Assembly (NCBI GenBank): GCA_036520135.1
Contig: DATDKF010000295.1
Span: forward strand, 1 to 13,087
Length of the DNA stretch: 13,087 bases
Reading direction: 5' to 3'
DNA from: DASSUW01 sp036520135
Lineage (GTDB): Bacteria > Actinomycetota > Thermoleophilia > Solirubrobacterales > Solirubrobacteraceae
Part shown: piece by piece, positions 1-5,307 of the stretch
Layout: the number at the start of each line of letters is the position of its first letter
Numbering within the stretch: the first letter of the stretch is position 1
Notes under the pieces: generated by a model
Seen by the model: only the letters and a program-made list of their open reading frames with translations
Told to the model about the DNA's origin: nothing
Databases searched by the model: none
Made by a program: the position numbers and the translations under genes

Positions 1-4
1 GCGA

Positions 5-1186
5 TCACGAGCCGCTGGATCTGCGACGTGCCCTCGTAGAGCTGCATGATCTTCGCGTCGCGCATGAGCTTCTCCACCGGGTACTCCTTGATGAAGCCGT
101 AGCCGCCGTAGACCTGCACGGCGTCCGTGGTGACCTCCATCGCGGCGTCGGCGGCGAAGCGCTTCGCGTGCGAGGACTCGATCGTGTTGCGCGCGCCCTG
201 GTCGAGGAGCACGGCGGAGTTCCAGGTGGCCAGGCGTGCGAGGACTCGAGCGTGTTGCGGGCGCCCTGGACGAGCAGCACCGCCGAGTTCAAGGTGGCCA
301 GCCGCGACAGGTGCACCTTCGTCGCCATGTCGGCGATCATGAACTGGATCGCCTGGTGCATCGCGATCGGCACGCCGAACTGGACGCGCTCCTTGGAGTA
401 GTTGGTCGCGAACTCGAACGCCGCGCGGGCGATGCCGGTCGCCATCGCCGCCACGCCGGGGCGCGTGCGGTCGAGCGTCATCATCGCGAGCTTGAAGCCC
501 TTGTTCTCCTCGCCGATCAGGTTGCCGGTCGGGACCTCGGTCTCGCTGAACGTGATGGTCGCGGTGTTGGACGCCCGCTGGCCCATCTTGTCCTCCTTCT
601 TGTCCACCGAGACCGTCTCGTCACGGGGGACGAGGAAGCAGGAGATCCCGCGGTGGCCGGCGTCCTTGTCGGTCTTCGCGTAGACCGTGTACCAGTCGGC
701 GTAGCCGCCGTTGGTGATGAAGCACTTGGAGCCGTGGATGACGTACTTGTCGCCGACGCGCCTGGCGGTCGTGCGCATGCCGGAGACGTCGGAGCCGGCG
801 TCCGGCTCGGTCAGGCAGAACGAGGCGAGCTTGTAGTCCTCGCAGAGCATCCCGAGGTACTGCTTCTTGAGCTCCTCAGAACCGGCCAGGGCGAGCGGCG
901 CCGAGGCAAGGCCGTTCGCGCCGATCGACGTCGCGATGCCGGAGCAGCCCCACGAGAGCTCCTCCTCGATCAGCGCACCCTCGAGGTACGAGCCGCCCGG
1001 CCCGCCGTACTCCTCGGGCGTGTGGACGTTCATGAGGCCGAGCTCCCAGGCCTTGCGGAGGACCTCCTCGGGCCAGGTGGCGTCGCGGTCGTACTCCCAG
1101 GCGACGGGCCGGATCTCCTTCTCGGCGAAGTCGTGCGCCATCTCGCGGAGCGCCTTCTGCTCGTCGGTAAGCGTGAAGTCCACCAT
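5..1186 (-). CDS. Acyl-CoA dehydrogenase, frame broken by a 68-bp duplication
   Basis: FAD flavoenzyme that would introduce the alpha-beta double bond into acyl-CoA thioesters (fatty-acid or branched-chain catabolism, cytoplasm). The N-terminal part is typical: an alpha-helical start (MVDFTLTDEQKALREMA) and the FAD/substrate segment FCLTEPDAGSD. From about residue 309 the frame given here turns into Arg/Ser/Pro-rich nonsense and ends at a TGA at 5-7. The true C-terminus is intact in another frame over 1-233 and continues past the left edge: it reads KRFAADAAMEVTTDAVQVYG, then EYPVEKLMRDAKIMQLYEGT, then SQIQRL. The family's catalytic Glu (the E of YEGT, codon at 33-35) therefore lies in the displaced frame, so the product as assembled should be inactive. 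Removing one 68-bp copy restores one frame. The ATG at 1184-1186 has a GGGAG Shine-Dalgarno about 9 bases upstream. Family identity is very sure; whether it is a pseudogene or an assembly error is open. Confidence 0.85.
   Translation of the reverse strand: MVDFTLTDEQKALREMAHDFAEKEIRPVAWEYDRDATWPEEVLRKAWELGLMNVHTPEEYGGPGGSYLEGALIEEELSWGCSGIATSIGANGLASAPLALAGSEELKKQYLGMLCEDYKLASFCLTEPDAGSDVSGMRTTARRVGDKYVIHGSKCFITNGGYADWYTVYAKTDKDAGHRGISCFLVPRDETVSVDKKEDKMGQRASNTATITFSETEVPTGNLIGEENKGFKLAMMTLDRTRPGVAAMATGIARAAFEFATNYSKERVQFGVPIAMHQAIQFMIADMATKVHLSRLATLNSAVLLVQGARNTLESSHAWPPGTPPCSSTRARATRSSPRTRSASPPTPRWRSPRTPCRSTAATASSRSTRWRSSCATRRSCSSTRARRRSSGS
166..301. repeat. Imperfect 68-bp tandem duplication inside acyl-CoA dehydrogenase
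   Basis: Positions 166-233 and 234-301 are adjacent 68-bp copies beginning GCGTGCGAGGACTCGA and ending AGGTGGCCAG. They differ at 7 positions (61/68 identical). Since 68 is not a multiple of three, the duplication shifts the reading frame. Read in the dehydrogenase frame, four differences are silent and three change residues. The copy at 166-233 encodes TWNSAVLLDQGARNTIESS and the copy at 234-301 encodes TLNSAVLLVQGARNTLESS. The Trp and Asp of the first version are the ones usually conserved in the family. Confidence 0.9.
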
Positions 1187-1204
1187 CGGTTTCTGGCTCC
1201 CAGA

Positions 1205-1220
1205 TTGACTGGTCAGTCAA
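1205..1220. promoter_or_regulatory. TetR-type operator upstream of acyl-CoA dehydrogenase
   Basis: TTGACTG-GT-CAGTCAA is a perfect 7-bp inverted repeat with a 2-bp centre, lying 19-34 bases before the dehydrogenase ATG on the minus strand. Its size and symmetry fit sites bound by TetR-family repressors of fatty-acid and related catabolic genes, which release DNA on binding acyl-CoA. A possible minus-strand -10 (TACCAT, 1232-1237) lies upstream, so the site would sit near or just after the transcription start. No matching regulator gene is visible next to it; the window's own TetR appears to use a different sequence. Confidence 0.6.
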
Positions 1221-1302
1221 CAGCTATCTAAATGGTACATACCCCCCGCGATGAGCGGCGCAATTCTGGCCGGATGAGCAGGTCGCGGCACAATGAAGGG
1301 AC

Positions 1303-1704
1303 ATGGAGAGCGCGTTCGCGATCGTCCTGTTCGTCGTCGTCGGCGTGGCGGCCGTCGCGGCGGTCTGGGCGCTCGTCACGAGCGGCGGGTCCTACGACCA
1401 GATCGGCCGCGGCGGGCTCTACAGCGACGCGGCGCCGCCGGCCGTCGCCCCCGCCGCCGAGCGCGACGCCGAGATCCGCCAGATGCTCGAGGCGCGCAAC
1501 GCCCGCCGTGCCGCCCGCGGCGAGGCGCCGGAGGACGTCGACGCGCAGCTGCGCGAGCTGACCGCGCCCGCCGCCGACCCGGAGCTGCGCGCGGAGGTCC
1601 GCGCGCTCGTCGAGTCGCGCAACGCCCGCCGGATCGAGCGCGGCGAGGAGCCGCTGGACGTCGAGGCCGAGACCGAGCGCCGCCTGCGCGACCTCGGGGC
1701 GTGA
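1303..1704 (+). CDS. Small membrane-anchored protein with a duplicated helical motif
   Basis: A 133-residue protein of unknown function. Residues 4-26 are one hydrophobic segment (FAIVLFVVVGVAAVAAVWAL), and the remainder is a charged Arg/Glu/Ala-rich soluble part, predicted helical. That part holds two copies of one unit: EIRQMLEARNARRAARGE (57-74) followed by APEDVDAQLREL, and EVRALVESRNARRIERGE (98-115) followed by EPLDVEAETERRL. The shared core is ARNARR/SRNARR, then RGE, then DV. The last bases (GTGA) overlap the start of the ABC ATPase remnant, so the two were probably translated together, and it may have been an accessory of that transporter. The ATG has GAAGGG unusually close upstream (2 bases), and a CACAAT hexamer ends 8 bases before it. 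No enzyme motif is seen. Confidence 0.75.
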   Translation: MESAFAIVLFVVVGVAAVAAVWALVTSGGSYDQIGRGGLYSDAAPPAVAPAAERDAEIRQMLEARNARRAARGEAPEDVDAQLRELTAPAADPELRAEVRALVESRNARRIERGEEPLDVEAETERRLRDLGA

Positions 1705-2075
1705 CCGCGGTCCGCGCGCACGGGGTCGCGAAGGCGTTCCGCCGGCGCGCGGTGCTGGCCGCGGTCGAGCTCGAGCTCGCCGGGCCCGGGCTCGTGCGGA
1801 TCGAAGGCGCCAACGGCGCGGGCAAGAGCACGCTGCTGCGAGTGCTGGCGGGCGTCAGCCGCCCGACGCACGGCCGCGTCGAGCAGCCCCGCACGCGCGC
1901 GTTCGTGCCCGAGCGCTTCCGCGCCACCGGCGGCCTGCGCGCCGCCGAGCTGCTCCGGCTCGCGGGCGGCCGCCCGGTGCTCGGGGTCGATGCGCTGCTG
2001 CGACGCCCGATGGCCGCGCTCTCGCAGGGGCAGGCGCAGCGCTCGCCGTCCACGCCGTCGCAGTCGTCGCGCTAG
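1701..2075 (+). CDS. ABC transporter ATP-binding protein, truncated after the signature motif
   Basis: Starts with GTG overlapping the previous stop (GTGA) and gives 124 residues, about half the normal length of an ABC ATPase. Walker A is clear (GANGAGKST, about residues 36-44), followed by a short helical region and an ABC signature-like LSQGQ (about residues 107-111). After that come about twelve Ser/Pro-rich residues and a stop. Walker B (hhhhDE), the D-loop and the switch His are absent, so it cannot hydrolyse ATP as it stands. None of the following frames holds an LLLDEP-like sequence. In the +2 frame the bases 2039-2104 read ALAVHAVAVVALATVALERV and then Pro-stop, which resembles the last membrane helix of a permease. 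An internal deletion joining an ATPase to a permease tail is one reading (inference). The stop overlaps the stop of the convergent SRPBCC gene. Confidence 0.7.
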   Translation: MTAVRAHGVAKAFRRRAVLAAVELELAGPGLVRIEGANGAGKSTLLRVLAGVSRPTHGRVEQPRTRAFVPERFRATGGLRAAELLRLAGGRPVLGVDALLRRPMAALSQGQAQRSPSTPSQSSR

Positions 2076-2491
2076 CGACCGTCGCGCTCGAGCGCGTCCC
2101 GTAGCGTCGCCAGGTTGGCGTCGATCCCGTGCTTGACCGCCCGCGCGGCGACCGGGCCGAGCAACTCGGCGGGCCGGCCGAGCTCGACCCTCGCGTCGAG
2201 CGCGACGACCGTCGCGCCGCCGTCGGGCGTCAGCCGGTAGCGGTACGCGAACGGCGTCGGCCCCGAGAGCGTGCGGATGCCGAACCGCGCCGGCGCCCCG
2301 AGCTCGGTGATCTCGAGCTCGTTGCGGGCGCGGCCGCCGGGCAGCGTGCGCTCCATCGCGAAGGTGGAGCCGGTCGGGCGGACGGAGTCGACCGCCGAGT
2401 TCCACAACGGGAAGCGGGTGGGGTCGGAGAGGAGCGCGAAGACCTCGCTCGCGGGGCGTGCGATCCGCACGCTGGTCTGGATCTCGATCAT
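2072..2491 (-). CDS. SRPBCC (START/polyketide-cyclase-like) protein
   Basis: A 139-residue single-domain protein of the SRPBCC fold, a helix-grip hydrophobic ligand pocket. The family start is clear: EIQTSVRIARPASEVFALLS, followed by DPTRFPLWNSAV. Further on come the usual beta strands (AMERTLPGG, ELEITELGAPARFGIRT, FAYRYRLTPDGGATVVALDA) and a long C-terminal helix (ARAVKHGIDANLATLRDALE). Its ligand or reaction cannot be told from sequence. The ATG at 2491 is preferred to the one at 2506 because a -10 hexamer TATATT ends 6 bases before it, giving a leaderless message; neither start has a Shine-Dalgarno. The gene is divergent from a MarR regulator and shares its promoter region, so it is the likely target. 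Such proteins paired with small winged-helix regulators are common. Confidence 0.85.
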   Translation of the reverse strand: MIEIQTSVRIARPASEVFALLSDPTRFPLWNSAVDSVRPTGSTFAMERTLPGGRARNELEITELGAPARFGIRTLSGPTPFAYRYRLTPDGGATVVALDARVELGRPAELLGPVAARAVKHGIDANLATLRDALERDGR

Positions 2492-2497
2492 GGTTCG

Positions 2498-2525
2498 AAT
2501 ATACATGATACGTCACGTATTTCAA
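2498..2525 (-). promoter_or_regulatory. Promoter of the SRPBCC gene
   Basis: On the minus strand, -35 TTGAAA (2525-2520), a 16-bp spacer and -10 TATATT (2503-2498). The start codon at 2491 follows 6 bases after the -10, so transcription probably begins at the ATG. An operator-like repeat (2506-2520) fills the spacer, where a bound repressor would block RNA polymerase. Confidence 0.6.
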
Positions 2526-2540
2526 TGACACGTCACGAAT
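2506..2540. promoter_or_regulatory. Paired MarR operator-like repeats
   Basis: Two 15-bp repeats, TGATACGTCACGTAT (2506-2520) and TGACACGTCACGAAT (2526-2540), match at 13 of 15 positions and start exactly 20 bp apart, about two helical turns. The first contains a perfect 6-bp inverted repeat around one base (ATACGT-C-ACGTAT). The two sites lie just upstream of the -10 hexamers of the SRPBCC and MarR genes respectively. They are well placed for one MarR dimer per site on the same face of the DNA, repressing both promoters. Confidence 0.6.
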
Positions 2541-2543
2541 CTT

Positions 2544-2549
2544 TATGAT
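2544..2549 (+). promoter_or_regulatory. -10 element of the MarR gene
   Basis: TATGAT lies 7 bases before the ATG at 2557, the spacing expected for a leaderless transcript. The two earlier in-frame ATGs (2545, 2548) fall inside this hexamer, so they could not be used if it is the -10. No good -35 is seen, only a weak TTCAAT at 2521-2526. Confidence 0.5.
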
Positions 2550-2556
2550 GTCGCCC

Positions 2557-3024
2557 ATGGACCGGGTGGAGGAACTCCGTTATCTCGTCCTCGCCGCGCA
2601 GCGCGACGGCAATCGAGTATTGGCCGCGCACCTGCGCCCGGTCGGCCTCACGCCCGCCCAGGCCGAGGTGATCGGCGTGCTGGCCGAAGCCGCCCGCCCG
2701 CTCACAGTCCGCCAGGTCGGCGAGCTGCTGGTGTGCGAACCCGGCAGCCCGAGCCGGCTGGTCTCGTCGCTCGTCGAAGCGGGCTACGTCGCCCGCCGCC
2801 CCGACCCCGCCGACGCCCGCGCGTCCGCCCTCGAGCTCACCGCGCGCGGCCGCCGGGCCGCGGAGCAGGTCCGCGCGGTCGAGGAGCGCTTCCACGACGA
2901 GCTGCGCGCGCGGCTGCCCTCGCAGCGCGACAGCGCGGCGGCGGTCCGGGTCCTGCGCGGCATCGCGTCCGGCGGGGCGTCGGCCGCCGCTCTGGAACGC
3001 CGGCGGCAGGTGCGGCCGCGCTGA
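2557..3024 (+). CDS. MarR-family transcriptional regulator
   Basis: A 155-residue winged helix-turn-helix protein of the MarR family, which binds DNA as a dimer and is normally released by small phenolic or other aromatic ligands or by oxidation. An N-terminal dimerisation helix is followed by LTPAQAEVIGVLAEA (31-45), the HTH with recognition helix SPSRLVSSLVEAGYV (64-78), and the wing RRPDPADARASALELT (80-95). A C-terminal helix completes the dimer interface. There is a single cysteine, Cys60, just before the recognition helix. The start at 2557 is chosen from the promoter spacing; ATGs at 2545 and 2548 would add four or three residues. It is divergent from the SRPBCC gene with two operator-like repeats between them, so it probably represses both itself and that gene. 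The ligand is unknown. Confidence 0.85.
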   Translation: MDRVEELRYLVLAAQRDGNRVLAAHLRPVGLTPAQAEVIGVLAEAARPLTVRQVGELLVCEPGSPSRLVSSLVEAGYVARRPDPADARASALELTARGRRAAEQVRAVEERFHDELRARLPSQRDSAAAVRVLRGIASGGASAAALERRRQVRPR

Positions 3025-3040
3025 AGCGGATTCCGGCGGC

Positions 3041-3167
3041 GGCGAGGGTGCATTCCGTCGCACTCGCGCAGCCGCAGCCGACGAATGCGACGTTTGTCCC
3101 GTATACGGTGCGTTTCGTCGCACTCGCGCGGCGCGCGCGGACGATTGCGACGAAATGCACCCTCGCC
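3041..3167. repeat. Four-unit alternating inverted-repeat element between convergent genes
   Basis: The 180-bp gap between the MarR stop and the TerC-family stop holds four related units in alternating orientation around a CGTCGCANTCG core. Unit a (+) is at 3047-3069, b (-) near 3079-3093, c (+) at 3107-3129 and d (-) at 3141-3160. Units a and c match at 21 of 23 positions. The outer arms 3041-3061 and 3147-3167 form a 21-bp inverted repeat with one mismatch. The centre holds the 10-bp palindrome CCGTATACGG (3099-3108). It resembles a REP/BIME-type palindromic intergenic element. It could also end transcription from both sides, although no T-tract follows. No gene was found here. Confidence 0.65.
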
Positions 3168-3204
3168 TTCCCCTACCCAGCCGCGGTTGACGTTCGCCGG
3201 TGCG

Positions 3205-4146
3205 TCACCGCGCCGCGCGGCCGGCCTCGCGCCGGTCGGCGACCAGCGACGCGACGATGCCGATCGTGAACGCCACGGCCACGACGATCAGCGACGCGAC
3301 GTGGCCGACGTTGTAGGTGTCCTCCAGCAGCAGCTTGACCGCCACCAGCGCGAGCACGATCGCGATCGTCTCGTCGAGGTAGCGGAAGCGCCGGATCAGC
3401 CCTTCGACGAGCACGAACAGCGCGCGCAGGCCGAGCAGGGCGAAGATGTTGGCCATCCAGATCAGCACCGAGTCGCGGGTGATCGCGAACGCGGCCGGGA
3501 TCGAGTCGATCGCGAAGGCGATGTCGGCCGCCACGATCGCAGCCAGGCAGACGAAGATCGGCGTCGCGTAGCGGCGGCCGTCGATCCGCGTGAACCAGTG
3601 GCGTCCGTCGAACTCGTCGGACACCGGGAACACCTTGCGGACGGCCCGGACCATGAGGTTCTTGTCGGGGTCCACGCCCTCCTCGATCCCGCGCAGGATC
3701 CGCCAGGCGAGCACGAGCAGCAGCGCCCCGAGGATGTAGATGACGACGTGGAAGCGCTCGATCAGCGCCACGCCGCCGAGGATCGCTGCGCCGCGCAGCG
3801 CCAGCGCGGCGACGATGCCCCAGAACAGCAGGTTCGCCCGATGCTCCTCGGGAACCGCGAAGTAGCTGAACAGCAGCAGGAAGACGAACAGGTTGTCGAG
3901 CGACAGCGACCGCTCGACGAAGTAGACGGTGGTGTAGGTCACCGCGTCGTCGGCGTCCGAGAGCAGCCACACCACCGGGGCGACCGCCAACGCGACCACC
4001 AGCCAGCCGATCGACCACGCAACGCCCTCGCCGAACGACGGCTCGCGCCCGCGCGCGAACAGCTTGAGGTCCACCGCCAGGAACACGACCGTGACGCACG
4101 CGAGCACGAGCCACGGCCCGGGACCGCTGATGAAGCCGAACGTCAT
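3205..4146 (-). CDS. TerC/Alx-family integral membrane metal transporter
   Basis: A 313-residue polytopic membrane protein of the TerC family; characterised relatives (Alx/MntP-linked, MeeF/MeeY) export Mn2+ or help metallate exported enzymes. The hallmark acidic motifs are both present: ERSLSLDNLFVF (78-89) and DIAFAIDSIPA (208-218). Hydrophobic segments cover about residues 11-29, 42-62, 84-97, 107-126, 133-150, 195-216, 229-247, 261-274 and 283-303. The length is usual for the family. Its ATG shares a base with the upstream antiporter stop (TGATG), so translation is coupled and the two genes form one operon. Pairing with a CaCA antiporter supports divalent cation export; Mn2+ is the likeliest substrate by family knowledge, not shown here. 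Tellurite resistance, the source of the family name, is not implied. Confidence 0.9.
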   Translation of the reverse strand: MTFGFISGPGPWLVLACVTVVFLAVDLKLFARGREPSFGEGVAWSIGWLVVALAVAPVVWLLSDADDAVTYTTVYFVERSLSLDNLFVFLLLFSYFAVPEEHRANLLFWGIVAALALRGAAILGGVALIERFHVVIYILGALLLVLAWRILRGIEEGVDPDKNLMVRAVRKVFPVSDEFDGRHWFTRIDGRRYATPIFVCLAAIVAADIAFAIDSIPAAFAITRDSVLIWMANIFALLGLRALFVLVEGLIRRFRYLDETIAIVLALVAVKLLLEDTYNVGHVASLIVVAVAFTIGIVASLVADRREAGRAAR

Positions 4147-5282
4147 CAGACGAAGAAGAAGACGATCCCGAGCACCAGGTACACGGACAGCAGCTGGACG
4201 CCCTCGAACCAGGTCGACTCACCCTCCTGCGTGACCTGGTTGGCGATGATGATCGCCAGGAAGATGGCGCCCAGCTCCAGCCCGTTGAACACCAGCGGCA
4301 TGGGGAACGGCCCGACCAGGAACGACAGCAGGACCAGAACCGGCGCGACGAACAGCGCGATCTGGGCGCTGGACCCGATCGCGATGTTGACCGACAGGTC
4401 CATCTTGTCCTTCCACGCGAAGAAGACGGCGACCCAGTGCTCGGCTGCGTTGCCGACGATCGCGACGATGATCACCGCGACGAAGAACGGCGACAGCCCG
4501 ATCCCCTCCGACGCCTCCTCGATCGACCCGACGAGGATCTCCGACATCAGGCCGACGGCGACGCCGGCGATCGCCAGCGCGATCACGCTGCGGCGCACCG
4601 TCCACACATGCTCGCCGACGTGGTCGTCCTCACCGTGGGACGGGTTGAACAGGTCGCGGTGCGACTTGAGCGAGAACCACAGCCCGGCCATGTAGCCGCC
4701 GAGGAGGACGACGGCGACGAGCGCCGACATCGTCTCGAGGTCGGTCGGGAAGCGGTCGTTGCGCTCGGTCGGGCTCGGGAGCGAGCCGCCGATGACCAGC
4801 TCGTAGATCGCCGGCATGACGAGGGCCACCGAGGCCAGCAGCAACATCAGCGACTGCGCGTTGGCGGCCGTGGCTTCGAACTTCTGCCGGTCGCGGCGCA
4901 GGCCGCCGACGAACATCGCGGCGCCCATGACCAGCAGGATGTTGCCGAGGATCGAGCCGACGAGTGACGCCTTCACGACCTCGTGCAGCCCTTCGCGCAG
5001 GGCAAAGAACGCGATGATCAGCTCGGGCGCGTTGCCGAACGTGACGTTGAGAAGCCCGCCGATGCCAGGCCCGGAGCGCGCCGCGAGCTCCTCCGTCGCG
5101 CGCCCCATCAGCGCCGCGGTCGGGATCACGCCGAGCGCGGACGCGGTGAACACCAGCGCCGCCGACGCGTCGCTGAGCTCGAGCGCCACGGCGATCGGGA
5201 TGAAGGGCACAAGGAGGTACGGCCACCCGTCGCCGCTCAGCAGGAAGCGCCGCAGGTTGAAGGAGGCCTGCGCTTGACTCAC
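4146..5282 (-). CDS. Ca2+/cation antiporter (CaCA superfamily, CAX/ChaA-like)
   Basis: A 378-residue membrane antiporter exchanging Ca2+ (or a similar cation) for H+ across the cytoplasmic membrane. The two inverted alpha-repeats that form the ion site are plain: GNAPELIIA (83-91, Glu87) in the first half and GNAAEHWVA (277-285, Glu281) in the second, the pattern of the H+-coupled CAX branch. Between them is a hydrophilic loop with an acidic/His-rich stretch HGEDDHVGEH (216-225). About ten to eleven membrane helices are expected. The start is GTG at 5282; no other start is close and no strong Shine-Dalgarno is visible. It follows the lipoprotein stop by 25 bases on the same strand and overlaps the TerC-family gene, so it is the middle gene of a three-gene operon. 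Family assignment is firm; the exact cation is not. Confidence 0.9.
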   Translation of the reverse strand: MSQAQASFNLRRFLLSGDGWPYLLVPFIPIAVALELSDASAALVFTASALGVIPTAALMGRATEELAARSGPGIGGLLNVTFGNAPELIIAFFALREGLHEVVKASLVGSILGNILLVMGAAMFVGGLRRDRQKFEATAANAQSLMLLLASVALVMPAIYELVIGGSLPSPTERNDRFPTDLETMSALVAVVLLGGYMAGLWFSLKSHRDLFNPSHGEDDHVGEHVWTVRRSVIALAIAGVAVGLMSEILVGSIEEASEGIGLSPFFVAVIIVAIVGNAAEHWVAVFFAWKDKMDLSVNIAIGSSAQIALFVAPVLVLLSFLVGPFPMPLVFNGLELGAIFLAIIIANQVTQEGESTWFEGVQLLSVYLVLGIVFFFV

Positions 5283-5307
5283 CGAGCTGATTATGCGGCG
5301 TCGGCCG

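Noticed and set aside
1205..1220. TTGACT in the inverted repeat read as a -35 of the dehydrogenase gene
   Set aside because: No TANNNT-like -10 follows at 16-18 bases on the minus strand, and the perfect dyad symmetry fits an operator better.
2030..2110. A simple frameshift, rather than truncation, in the ABC ATPase
   Set aside because: None of the three frames after LSQGQAQR contains a Walker B (LLLDEP-like) sequence before the convergent SRPBCC gene, so one indel cannot restore a full ATPase.
3041..3167. CRISPR array
   Set aside because: The units alternate in orientation, and both number and spacing are wrong for CRISPR direct repeats; no cas genes are present.
3205..4146. Tellurite-resistance operon
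   Set aside because: The TerC name is historical; no other ter genes are present, and the neighbour is a cation antiporter, which favours divalent cation transport.
3085..4695. Long plus-strand open frame (over 500 codons) opposite the TerC-family and antiporter genes
   Set aside because: It is rich in Arg/Asp/Glu/His/Gln with no recognisable motif and lies antisense to two clear membrane-protein genes; high G+C DNA produces such open frames by chance.
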